From Uloborus plumipes (taxonomy: Eukaryota; Arthropoda; Arachnida; Araneae; Uloboridae), in assembly GCA_038373865.1 (NCBI GenBank), contig JAXGGA010001020.1, positions 109,320 through 173,319 of the forward strand: a stretch of DNA of 64,000 nucleotides. Reading direction: 5' to 3'. Below the pieces are notes generated by a model, which was given only the letters and a program-made list of their open reading frames with translations, was not told the origin of the DNA and ran no database searches. Position numbers and translations under genes: made by a program. Of this stretch, positions 11,661 through 22,769 are shown piece by piece. Numbering within the stretch: position 1 is the stretch's first letter; each line of letters opens with the position of its first letter.

Positions 11661-12566
11661 ATGGCAAATAATCCTCAGACCCAGAATGGATCTAAAGCAC
11701 TTTGTTCCTCTGGCGAGAAGTTGCACACCTGTGAAGTTTGTTTTAAGGAATTCTCTAAACTAAGATACATGAAAAAACACGCTAAAACCCATAGTAGCGA
11801 AAAACCGTTCTCCTGTGAACAGTGCTCAAAGACATTCCTCAATGCAACCTATTTAAAGACACACTTGAAAATCCACATTGGCGACAAACCGTATTGCTGT
11901 GAATATTGCTCCAACACATTTTCCAAATTTGCGAATTTAAAGGCGCATGTACGCACTCATACTGGCGAGAAGCCACATTCATGTGAAGTTTGTTCAAAGA
12001 AATTCTCGAAATTGGATCACCTGAAGACACATCGGAGAACCCATACTGGTGAAAAACCGTTTTCCTGTGAACGGTGCTCAAAGGCATTTTCCGACGCTTC
12101 GTTTTTAAGAAAACATGTGAGAACTCATACCGGTGAAAAACCCTACTCCTGTGAACAGTGCTCAAAGTCATTTTCCGACGCTTTATGCTTAAAGGTACAT
12201 CTAAGAACCCACACTGGCGAGAAGCCATATTCGTGTGAACAGTGCTCAAAGGCATTTTCTCAGACTTCAAGTTTCAATAAGCATATGAGAACCCATACCG
12301 GTGAAAAACCATTTTCCTGTGAACTGTGCTCAAAGACATTTTCCCAGTCTTCAAGTTTGAAAATCCATTTGAGAACCCACACAAATGAGAAGCCATATTC
12401 TTGTGAGCAATGCGCAAAGACATTCCCCAGAGCTGCAAATTTGAGACTTCATTTGAGAACCCATACTGGAGAAAAACCGTTTTCCTGTGAACAGTGCTCA
12501 AAGGCATTTTCTGACCCTTCAAGCTTAAGGAGACATATGAGAACTCATAACGGCGAGAAACCATGA
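11661..12566 (+). CDS. C2H2 zinc-finger protein with ten tandem fingers
   Basis: The ATG at 11661 opens MANNPQTQNG..., followed by ten tandem C2H2 fingers to the stop at 12564. Most follow Y/F-S-C-E-x-C-S-K-x-F-(x5)-L-(x2)-H-(x3)-H with TGEKP-type linkers, as in sequence-specific nuclear DNA-binding regulators. I chose this ATG rather than the in-frame one at 11607 because the paralogue at 59966 has the same MAN start and the longer version only adds an unmatched hydrophobic stretch. There is no SCAN, KRAB or ZAD domain. The frame ends right after a GEKP linker, and downstream DNA still resembles another finger, so the gene was probably once longer. The base pair that would form a splice acceptor AG just before the ATG in the paralogue reads CA here. 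Function and targets are unknown. Confidence 0.85.
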   Translation: MANNPQTQNGSKALCSSGEKLHTCEVCFKEFSKLRYMKKHAKTHSSEKPFSCEQCSKTFLNATYLKTHLKIHIGDKPYCCEYCSNTFSKFANLKAHVRTHTGEKPHSCEVCSKKFSKLDHLKTHRRTHTGEKPFSCERCSKAFSDASFLRKHVRTHTGEKPYSCEQCSKSFSDALCLKVHLRTHTGEKPYSCEQCSKAFSQTSSFNKHMRTHTGEKPFSCELCSKTFSQSSSLKIHLRTHTNEKPYSCEQCAKTFPRAANLRLHLRTHTGEKPFSCEQCSKAFSDPSSLRRHMRTHNGEKP

Positions 12567-13075
12567 TCCCGTGAATCAGGCACTTTCTAACGCTTCATGT
12601 TGAAAGGAATATTTGACCATACCCATATATTACCATACCCAGGAATCACATCATACCGATCGATTGAGAAGAATTTGCAGGAAAACTATAGAACTAAATT
12701 TTTGTTTTTCGTGAATATAGACCGATGCGGGTACTGGATAACGGTCTAGATTTTTTTCCAACATCGATCGTCGTAAAAAGAAGTTGCTTCTTTCTGCAAC
12801 AGTTCTATAGAAAGTCCTGAATATGAAACTAGATGTGTTTGACCGGGGTTGTAGTTTAGACCGGACCATTCTGATTTTAACAATGCCAGTGATAAAAGCC
12901 GGCCAAAACCGAATTTTGATACAAGGAGGTGCCCAAAACTTTGAATATTGTTTAAAAGCGTTTAACGTGAAATCAAATTTGACAGCACATGTGAGAAGCC
13001 ACGCTGGTGAAAAGCGTGTGTCTTAATGAAATTTCTTGAGAATGATTTTCCTTGAAGGCCGTTTTCCCAGTTATC
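12567..13075 (+). pseudogene. Decayed 3' tail of zinc-finger gene 1
   Basis: Directly after the stop the DNA reads like a broken finger (CCCGTGAATCAGGCACTTTC...), and 12940-13026 encodes one more finger-like piece (FEYCLKAFNVKSN..HVRSHAGEK) with only one of the two cysteines. The block recurs at 15320-15830, so it was duplicated together with a zinc-finger copy. Confidence 0.6.
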
Positions 13076-13426
13076 TGAATATTGTTCGAAAAATTGCAAT
13101 GCGGAAATTTAAGACACAACACTTTTAGTTACATAGAAGAATAAAACAAATTAAATCTTAGATTCTGTGTTTTTGTGTTTCGTTAATGTGTTCGTGTTGT
13201 ACATTTTTTTTTTTTTTTTCAAAATGTTTGCTCGAATTTATCACGTCGAATGAAAAATAATAATAATGCAATTAATAATGGTAATAATAATATTAAATTA
13301 AATAAAGTTAGATAGAGAGCACGTAATGTATCGTTGTTGCATCTGGTAGTTTTTATTTCTTATAGTGGGTTTGGAGAACCAATGGTCATACGTGACACAA
13401 AAGTTAATTTCGGCTAATTACTAATT

Positions 13427-13632
13427 ACTAAGGCATTTTCTCTGCTTTCAATTTTCAAACTTCATTTGAGAACCCATTCCGGCGAAAAAAATATTTCTTG
13501 TAAACTATGCTCCAGGACATTCCCCAGAGCTGCAAATTTGAACCTTCATTTGAGAACCCATACTGGAAAAAAAGTTTTCCTGTGAACAGTGCTCAAAGTC
13601 ATTTTCCGACGCTTCACATTTAAAGAGACATA
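13427..13632 (+). pseudogene. Zinc-finger gene fragment (about three fingers), disrupted
   Basis: In one frame the DNA encodes [18 protein letters not shown], then [23 protein letters not shown], then after an indel the [18 protein letters not shown] finger. These match fingers 8-10 of the gene at 11661. The copy is cut at 13631-13632, where a Tc1 element starts, and resumes at about 15307 (ATGAGGACTCATATT). It is a dead tandem duplicate of the neighbouring gene. Confidence 0.75.
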
Positions 13633-15054
13633 CACTGCTCGACATTGAAAATGCAACACCAAGAAGGAGTGGTCAGAAATTGATGAAATTTGGTAAGAAG
13701 ACAGAGAGACAGCATGAAACAATAAGTGATATTTATTTCAAAATAAATAAGCAAAATTTAGAGCGAGGACGGCGTCGGCTCAGTAAGAAGTAGGACCACC
13801 GCGGACAGCGATGCACGCAGAAACACGTCTAGGCATGTAGTCAATAAGCCTGCGGATGGTGTCCTGAGGGATGGCACTCCATTTCCTTTCAACCATTTGC
13901 CACAGTTCGTCCTCTGAACGAGGCAGTGACAGGTTCTGCAAACGGCGTCCAATCACGTCCCACACATGTTCGATTGGTGACAAGTCAGGAGAGTATGGTG
14001 GCCAGGAAAGCATCTGTACACCTTGTAGAGCATGTTGGCTGATTCGAGCACTGTGAGGCCGGGCGTTATCCTGTTGAAAAATTGCATTTGGCAGACCCTG
14101 AAGGTAGGGGATTGCCAACGGCCGCAGTACATTATCTACCTATCGTTGGGCCGTCATAGTGCCCCAAATACGAACTAGAGGTGATACGGAATTGTATGCA
14201 ATAGCGCCCCAAACCATTATGCCACGTTGTCGCGCTGTGGGGCGTTCCACAGTTACTGCCGGATTCGATCTTTCTCCACGTCGACGCCACACACGTATGC
14301 GATGACTATCGCTGGACAAACAGAAGCGGGATTCATCTGAGAACACTACGGTTTGCCATTCTGCCATCCACGTCGCTCTGGTCCGGCATCATTCCAAACG
14401 TTGGAGTCTGTGCTGTGAGGTCAATGGCAGTCTTCTTAGCGGGCGCCGTGATTGCAGGCCACGTGCAACCAGTCGACGGGAAATGGTTCTGGTCGACACA
14501 GGAACATCCAGGGTACCTTGCACGTGCTGCAGAATCGACGGACAAGTGACTTGCGGATCCGCCACAGCTTGTCGGTGAATCCGTCGATCCAAGCGGTCTG
14601 ACGTCACTTTGGCTGCACCTGCACCCTTCAATGTGGCTACATTTCCTCTTTCCAACCATCTCCGACACAGCCGATGCACAGTGCTTGCATCCATGTGGGT
14701 ATCAGCTGCAATTTGACGTATGGACCAACCTCCCCTTCTCAGTCCGATCACCATACCCCTTGTAAAGTCGTCCATATGCTGGAAGTGTCTTCGTTGAGGA
14801 CGGCGTGGCATTTCCTCCTATCACACGTATCCTTCGAGACAAAAACCAAATTTCTCCGATAATTAGTCTGGCAGAAAAACCAACATGAACATAGCCCACT
14901 TTTCAACTTCATTCTCTTATATCTTACTTCACGTGCGTCGGAGAGCAGCGCATTTCATATCATTTGCATAACTCAGTGACGTGCGTCTACGGTAAAATTT
15001 GCATGAATTTCTGACCATTCCTTCTTGGTGTTGCATTTTCAATGTCGAGCAGTG
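13633..15054. mobile_element. Tc1-family transposon copy 2, a different family from copy 1
   Basis: Inverted termini of about 49 bp (CACTGCTCGACATTGAAAAT...) with one visible mismatch, at 13633-13681 and 15006-15054, are flanked by TA on both sides (13631-13632, 15055-15056). Its length is 1422 bp. It sits inside the zinc-finger pseudogene, directly against a MITE. Confidence 0.95.
13780..14811 (-). pseudogene. Tc1 transposase with two in-frame stops
   Basis: One continuous frame of 344 codons runs from MPRRPQRRHFQHMDDF to RGGPTSY. The helix-turn-helix region (RQIAADTHMDASTVHRLCRRW) and catalytic motifs VFSDESRF (D), FQQDNARPH (D) and SPDLSPIEHVWD (E) are all present and spaced as in DD34E Tc1 enzymes. 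There are two lesions. A TGA at 14389-14391 replaces the Trp that should follow RLE. A TAG at 14140-14142 replaces what is probably Tyr after MTAQR. No frameshifts were found. The first stop lies at the same conserved Trp as the stop in the other Tc1 copy (9479-9481). Confidence 0.9.
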
Positions 15055-15056
15055 TA

Positions 15057-15306
15057 TCTGTACCTCAGAACCAGACTAACGTAAGTCCATTTTCGTCATT
15101 TTTCAGTAGAGGGGAAAAACAATTGTCGAATACATGCAAAGAATGGGACTCGCGCTCTTTTCACGCTGCTAAATAATTGTGAAGGAATTTGTTTTATAGA
15201 ATACTGTTTTAATGAGTCGATGTGGAATAAGATTCTACATACAATGAAGCAAAAAAGTGAAAATGGCCATTTTTGGACTTACGTCGTTCTGGTTCTGAGG
15301 TACAGA
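15057..15306. mobile_element. 250-bp mariner-type MITE
   Basis: Inverted ends TCTGTACCTCAGAACCAG at 15057-15074 and the complement at 15289-15306; the next block ACGTAAGTCCA also recurs inverted. It is flanked by TA at 15055-15056 and 15307-15308. The left TA is shared with the right TA of the Tc1 element, so one of them inserted at the other's target site. Confidence 0.8.
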
Positions 15307-15830
15307 TATGAGGACTCATATTAGCAAGAGATCATGTTCCCGTGAATCAGGCAATTTTTAACGCTTCATGTTGGAAGGAATATTTGGGAGCCCATACCCA
15401 GGAAGCGCAACATACTGATCGATATAGAAAAATTTGCAAGAAAATTATAGAACTGGATTTTTTAAAATTTTTTTCAAATATAGATCTATGCGGGTCCTAG
15501 ATATAAATATATATATTTTTTTCCCCGACGGTCAATTGTCGTAGAAATAAGTTTCTCTTCTCTACTATAGTTGTATATAAGTTCTGAATGTAAAACTGGG
15601 ATGTAGTTTTTGTCGGAAAATCCTGATTTAGACCGTGCGAGTGGCAAAAATCGGCCCAAACTGGATTTTACTATCAAGGAGATATTCGAAATTTTTAAGT
15701 ACTGCCTAAAATCGTTGAATGTGAAATAAAATTTGACAGCACATGTGAGAAGCCATGTTGGTGGAAAGCGTATGTCTAGATGAAATATTTTGATGCTGAT
15801 TTTCCTTGAAATTCATTTTCGCTGTTGCTT
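15307..15830 (+). pseudogene. Second copy of the zinc-finger 3' flank
   Basis: This aligns with 12550-13075: the same CCCGTGAATCAGGCA.. TTTTTAACGCTTCATGTTGGAA start, the same middle, and the same finger relic near 15690-15780 (ACAGCACATGTGAGAAGCCA). It shows a tandem duplication of the gene and its 3' flank before the transposons arrived. Confidence 0.75.
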
Positions 15831-16023
15831 GAATATTTTGCAAAAATAACTTTATTGCGGAACTTCAAAACAAAGTAGTTTATGGAATTATTAAATAAAA
15901 GGGAAACTTTTATTTTATATTCTTGTGTTTTTCTACCCTGAAGAGCCAAATAAACTTGTACAGGCATGCATATGCAAATAAAGGAGTTTCAAAAACACAT
16001 GTAATGACTCAAAGACTCTAGAA

Positions 16024-19000
16024 CAGTGGTTCCCAACCTAGGGGTGATCCACCACAAGGGGGTGATTTGGCCCCTCAAAGATGCGATAAATTCTCGAGGG
16101 GCGATGGATATTTAGAAGAGAACACAGTAGTAATAAACGGGTAGCAAAAACCGAAATTGAAAACATGCACAAAACCGGCGTTCAGAGTTCGGATAATTTC
16201 CCACAAAACAGTAAGTAACTGCCTCTAAGCGAGGGCTAAGCTTGCAAATTAACCACAAGTTAAGAAAGAAAAAAAAATTAAGATTCAAGAACTTTCTCCT
16301 AGCACCTCGAATGAACCTTTGGAAGTATTTTGTCATTCACTGTCAATTTTTTGAATTTTCAGATTTTCAATTTATTTTCCTTCAAATTTTAAGTTTCAAT
16401 GATTTTAATTCCCCCAGATTCCAGTGTAGAAAAGAAAATAATTTCTTGAAAAATGTACTTCTGTTTTTTGAAAAGTGCGTCTATGATCTTAGTTAAATGT
16501 TACCCTTCAAATGCTTTTCAGTTCACTTTATATATATAGAAAAAAAATTAAAGATATTTTATTTATTTCTTTATATTTTTAGTTTAAAAGTGATCGGTTA
16601 TAATTGCTTTATTGCGTTCATTTTACTTCAAATTAAAGCTCGGCACTTAAACTTTTAATAATATCGATGTTCAATAGCACCAAATTTATGTTTTTTTTTT
16701 TCGAGGAAGCAGGGGTGGGGGCGATAGGTGTTAGTCAGCGGCTTGAAGCCAGTGATCTCTATATAAACTCTGGATAGCGGACTACACCCCGGCCGGGGAA
16801 GCCTTTCGACGCCTTTCACGGGGACGATTTGGGTGTAGTTTCAGCCCCCAGCTTGGCTTCTTTATCGCAGATTGGCACAAATTTGGCGTAAATGCTATTT
16901 CGCGGGAGCTAGAATTTATTGCTGTTGTTGCGCATTGCGTTATTATATCAGATTTCGAGGATTTCTATTCTATTTAAGATTTAGTTTAACAACAGCACTT
17001 GATGCCAACCTGCAGTGCGTATAATTGCTCTTATAAGTATGAAAAATTTAAAAATTTTGAGATACTTTTTACATGCTACCCGACTAATTTTTGGTACTTT
17101 AATTATGTGTTAACATTTTTGTTGCTCTTTTATACCGTGTAAAATTCACATTAAAAAAATTTAAAAAATCTATATTCATGTAAATAGATATATATTGTTC
17201 ATATTTAAAACATTTCTCATAACTGCAAAGTATTTCGTTCTTCTCCAAATTTGTTCTAATTTATTTATTCACCGAGAATCCGGATTTTTTTCTTAAATAT
17301 CCAATTATTTTTGGAGAAAAGTAACACGTTTTCTCCTCTTTTTTACTTTTGCATATCAGCGTCAAATCCAGTCGATTGCAGAAATCGTCTCATTTAGAAA
17401 TTTTCACTGCTAATCACCCCTTAGTAAAAAAAATAAAAAGAAATCTGAAATGAAATTTTCAATTGTTTTTCATCTTCTAAATATTTGAACTATTTTGAAA
17501 ATGGGAATTTATTTTAACATGTGCTATCAGTTAGCTCAAATATTATTTTTATTTTTATTTCAAGTTATTTTTTAAACTTAATTTTAGATATTAAATTATT
17601 TAGTGGAAACACACTAAATGTCAAGAGATTTATCTCTAAATCGTTCAAATATTTCTATGCCTTTTTTTTTTTTGTCATTAAAAACTTTATTAGTTCTTCT
17701 TTTCCTTCTTTTTTTTAGGAAGAGGGAGGGAGGGGGATGCTTATTACATATGCCTGCAGTTGAAACACACTGAAGGTGAAGTAAATTAATGGTTAAACAG
17801 TGGCGGCTGCTTATATGAAAATGAATCACATTTGCTCCAAACATTTTTAATTCAATAAAGAGGCTAATTCAATAAAGCTGGATTTTATCTTTTTTTTTTT
17901 TTTTTGATAATTTGACTCATTAAAAGCATTTTATTTTCCCCTACTGCTAGAAATCAACGTGTTTGTAGGAAGGGCAAACAAGAATAAAGGAACGCCACTC
18001 CCAGAAATATTTATTTAATTTTTTTTATCCCCCCCCCCATCCCCAATGTTATATTATAATGAAAATAATGCAAATTTAAAGTAAATTGGTTTCAAGTCGC
18101 GGACAAAGTAGTCCTTCAAAATCTTATATTTACTCCTTCAAAACTCCTAAAAAACTCCTTCATTTATATCTAAAATTGAGTACGAATCCTGACATATGCA
18201 GGTTTAAAACCGAGGTTTTAATTTACTTTTGGGACATTCCATATCTAGTGATCGACAACCCGAGAAAATTTTTCCCTCAAACTTTTGTATTTCTTTGAAA
18301 TTTGGCTCATCAATCGCACCCTTTTAGGTGATCATAAGTCCCAATTTTTAGAATTTTATCCCTTTTATTTTTTTGTCTGTGAGACTGATTTTTGGAAAAA
18401 CACTTTTTTTTCATGAATGCTTGAACATAAAATGAACCATAACTCAGCACCGAATATATAGATAGAACGATTTGGTAAAGAACTTTTTAAAGTACGTTAG
18501 TTGCCGTTTAATATAATATGCAACATGATAAATTAAAAAAATATATTTTTTAAAAAATGAAATTTAAATTTAAAATTTAAATTTCTCTGAAAACAAAAAT
18601 TTCTTTCAAAAAATTTTCAAAAAATTGTGTATTTCACCATTGTTTGCGCAAAATTTTTGGTTAGGATCTCAATGGGATGTTATTTTTATACATTTTTTAA
18701 TAAAATTTGACAGGAAAAAAATGATATTTTTCACATTCTATTTATTTAAATATGAAGTTATTTTTCTGGTGATAGTCTAAAAAGTAGAAAGTAAACATTA
18801 TTATACTTAAAGTGAGTTAAAGTGAGCTGGCATGAACTTGTAGGTAGTTCAGTCTCCCTCTCCCCCCCCCCCCCTTAGGCACAACTACTTAAAACTGTTC
18901 AAAATGTAAAAAAAAAAACTCTTTGAAACAAAATGAATAGTAAATTTATTTAAAGTTGGTAAATGTGTTTCGTTATAACGAGACGAAGTACCCCCAACCC

Positions 19001-19685
19001 TCCTCCCAAATACGCCATTATTATTTTGTAAGTTCAAGATCATTACTTTTAAACAATTATTAATTTTACTCGAAAAGGAATCAATGAACATTTTGAAAAG
19101 CACTAATTACACGTAATGCAAAACAATATAACTTTATTCACTAGAAAAATTCAATTTTCTTGGTTTCTTAATTTTTTTTCTGCTATTTATTCGTTTATGT
19201 ACGAAAAAATGTAAAAAATTAATTTTTTGCGTCTTGTTATAGCTAGTCAAACGAATATTGTTTTCTTTTGTCTAGTTATGGTGACCCCAAGGCGGACGAA
19301 ACTGAATTTCGCTCTTCGCTATGTTGAAAAACGAAACTTGGCGACAAAAATGATCTTCAAAGTTGAGCAAAGATTTTAAAATTATTTAAGACAATCCGAT
19401 ATACAAAGAAAAAAATTGACTCTCGTAGCTTTGAAAATGAAGAATGTTTTATCACTTTTTGCGTTTAAACCTTTTTCAAATATTAAAAATTGGCGTTTTC
19501 CCCCGCATTTAAAATAGGGCAAAACGCCGTAGAAACCAATGTTAAAGGATCTCCGCTGGGGAGTAGTCTCTAGGGTTGCAGGCCTTCATCCTTTCTACCG
19601 AGCGGTGACTGGGAGTCGTTAATCCAGTTATATTGAGATCAGTGCTTGAAGCGGGCGATGGGCTCAAAAGGGTTGGGAAACACTG
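16024..19685. mobile_element. hAT element, non-coding or decayed, 3.7 kb
   Basis: Starts CAGTGGTTCCCAACCT and ends with the complement of CAGTGTTTCCCAACCC. A perfect 8-bp target duplication CTCTAGAA lies at 16016-16023 and 19686-19693, diagnostic for hAT. The interior is AT-rich with stops in all frames; I see no surviving transposase. A more GC-rich island is at about 16780-16860. Confidence 0.85.
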
Positions 19686-19693
19686 CTCTAGAA

Positions 19694-20345
19694 CTGTTGC
19701 AATTATTTGAAGCACTTCATTTGCACTTTTCAGCCTCTCACGATTTAATACATTTAATACTGTTGATGGGACAGTCTTTCAGAGTCGTTAAATTTTTTTA
19801 AGACGCATCTGTTGAAGTTAAAATTAAAAAAATATATTTTTCATAACAAAAATTTCTTTATTCTATCTCCAGTAGTGCAGAAAACGAAAAAGCATTAAGG
19901 TGGTGTACAATTTTTTCTCATGCGTAACATATTAGTAGCATGCATTTGAAGTAACATAAAATCAAGTAATTACAAAAGAACTTCCAAAATACTGAACTCG
20001 GATTGAATAAGTAGCAGGAAATGAAACATGTGAGGTATAAAAACGTATTTTAAGAAAAATGCTACAAAAAACGCTGGAACCATTGTGTTTGCATTTTTTT
20101 ACGCAGAAGAATTCTTTTTTTTTTTTTTTGTATCAAGAAAATACGTTTGGCACACCTTGGTATCACCCCCTCCCTTCCCCGCACGAGGTAGCAGTGTTAA
20201 AATTCAATTTTTACTGCGACATTTTCCTAAATTGTCAAGTCTTTGAAAACAAATTTTTTTTTTTTCAGTACTTCTCTTTTTTGAGGGGAATTAGAGGGCC
20301 CCCAATAAAGCGGAAGATTTAGGCAGAGAGTCTGGTGAGCGTACC
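19694..20345. other. Unassigned AT-rich sequence
   Basis: No feature recognised. One open frame at 20059-20322 is low complexity and gives no domain. Confidence 0.4.
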
Positions 20346-21225
20346 CGTTTTGTGTGCTCTTGTTGATTGCAGCCATGTGTAGTAGGCTGGGCAGAAAATG
20401 ACTTTTTTTTTTATTTCAATGATAAGTGCACAGAAAAAATTGAAATTTTTTGGTCCATCTCTTGTTCTGCCGCAATCGTGTTGAAGTCTGGAAAAAATGC
20501 AGTTTTTTTGAGATTTTTAAGAAATTATTTAACATGTTTTTTAGCACCTAACATCCAAAAATGCATCATATATGACAAACAATGCAATTATTTTAAGACA
20601 AATGCCCCGAAAACAGCATTTCAACGTTGTGACAAAATTTTTTAAAAAGGTACAAAAAAACCGGAAATTGTCAAATCTTCTACGCAATTTTGGAAAAGGA
20701 AGGAATTATACTACAGATCTCACATTTTTTTAATGATATTTCTATTCACCCAATGGCACTTTTTCTGCCCTACCCGTTATCGAAAATAAAAGAATTTTTT
20801 TTTTTAATAATTTGCTAAAAATCTAGAAAAAACTACATTTTTCCGAACTTCAACGCGATTATTGCGGCAGATAAAAAAATGTCAACTTTCTTCTGTGCAC
20901 TTTGCTTCCCCAATGGCACCTTTTCCGCAAAACCCATCATCGAAATAAAAAAAAAAGTCATTTTCGGCCCACCGTAATGTGGAGCTGTTGAAATCCCTTG
21001 AGGATTACAGGTGCTTATAAATAGGGACCAAAAGAATACCCTCTTAATTAAATTTCTTCTGTGCACTTTGCTTCCCCAATGGCACCTTTTCCGCAACACC
21101 CATCATCGAAATAAAAAAAAAAGTCATTTTCGGCCCACCGTAATGTGGAGCTGTTGAAATCCCTTGAGGATTACAGGTGCTTATAAACAGGGGCCAAAAG
21201 AATACCCTTCTTAATTAAATTAAGA
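20346..21225. repeat. Foldback repeat with a 166-bp tandem duplication
   Basis: Sequence from about 20370 (GGGCAGAAAATGACTTTTTT ... TTCTGCCGCAATCGTGTTGAAG) recurs inverted at about 20840-20990. Its right part is then duplicated in tandem: 20887-21052 and 21053-21218 are near-identical with a 166-bp period. It is probably a decayed foldback DNA element. Confidence 0.65.
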
Positions 21226-22040
21226 CTACCGAGAAACTAGTCTGAAACTAAGGACCCGGCCCTTGGGGCTAGAAACCGGAGTAATAATGTAGGTTTTATA
21301 AAGGGGGGAGGGGTCGACCAAACTGCGGATTAGCTCTCCTTGGCCCTGGATTAAATTGGGAAAGAACAGGAAATACCAATAAGAGTCTTGTTTTTAATTA
21401 TATTTGTCAGCTAATGAGAATTTGAACTGTCAAATTTTTCTGTACTTTTAATAGTTATAAAATAAAGAATGAAACTTTATTAATTATTTTTCTTTTTTGT
21501 CATTAAAAAAGAAAAGAAAAAATATGTTTTTTGCATTAAAATATTTCGGGTTTCGGGTTGGTAAAATAAAAGATGGCTGAGAATGAAAATTTATATGCAT
21601 TTTTCAGCTGAAAAATTCATATAAATTTTCATTTTCAGCCATCTTAAATAAACTATGTCATAAAACAGAGTATTTAATGCATAGATTTATGCAATCATGC
21701 TTAATGATTGGAAATTCAAAGTCTGTAAAAGAATGTGACGCAGGGAGCATTTTGAAATTTTATTAAAAAAATTTTTTAATTTTACATTTCAAGAAAAAAG
21801 TATTCTCTGTTTTGGCGCCATTTTTTTTATGCTTTTAGATGTAGTTGATATACAAATACACACATTTTTATATATATAGATCAATAATTAAAAAAAAAAA
21901 TGTGTCCACTGTAGCTTAACATAAATGTAACCTAATAAATAACCAAATGAATGGAGTAAAATTAAAGCAATTCAATCGGTACTGATGACACATCGCAACT
22001 TTCCCCAGTCGCACCGCTTATGCGAGCTTAAATATTAAAA
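21226..22040. other. Intergenic sequence with one strong hairpin
   Basis: At 21571-21644 AGATGGCTGA and ATGAAAATTTATATG recur inverted around a centre near 21607, an almost perfect 36-bp stem. No other feature is recognised. Confidence 0.5.
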
Positions 22041-22769
22041 ATCTGGTATGGACCCCACACTACTTCCTTTTTCGTGTAAATTTCTTAGTAGATGCCTCAA
22101 GGGTTAAAATAGTGCTTGAAGTGAGCAAGATAAACAATTCAAACATTTGCATCCTTGGTTTCCCACGAAACAATGTAAAAAAATATTTTACAATGATTAT
22201 TTTTCTAAAGATTGCTGATTTTAACATCATTCAGTGGATTTTTCGCAAAATATCGCCAACAGCACCAAATTGAACCCAAATTCCAAAAAGTAATTTTTTC
22301 GCCAAATTTGTCGCCAACTTGGCGACTAGAAGCTTGGCGATATATAGCCAAGTGGTCGCGTCAATTCATATCATTTGTCTGCATTGAAATTAACACTGAT
22401 TTACCCCAAAAAAGAGGAAAAACACCCCCTTGGGAACATTCGAATGCAACCACAAAAGGAGGTGCACAACTAGACCCTCCTTAGAGCCTGCACGCCAAAC
22501 TAGTAGCTTCTACGGCATATTTTGAGTTATGCGACATACATACATACGTACATACAGACGTCACGAGAAAACTCGTCGTAACTAACTCGGGGGTGGTTGA
22601 AAAATATTTTTCGGCTGGTTATATGTTGGTAGTACATATGCAAGTGCTGACAAATCGAAAAAACTACCCAACATTCATTCGGGGGTGAACAAAATAAAAA
22701 TTTATACTCAAATTTGAGTGAATTTTTTTTCGCGATCACAATGCTTCTTTTACTACGTAAAAGGAAGTA
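22041..22769 (-). repeat. Dispersed repeat, copy 2
   Basis: Opposite-strand copy of 4363-5112. It ends in the same palindrome (CTTCTTTTACTACGTAAAAGGAAG-type, split here) and shares GACGTCTGTATGTACG and ATGCCGTAGAAGCT blocks. It is diverged by many substitutions, so an old family. Confidence 0.7.

Noticed and set aside
11839..12564. Long minus-strand frames opposite zinc-finger gene 1
   Set aside because: They are shadows of the repetitive finger codons; the plus strand encodes clean C2H2 fingers.
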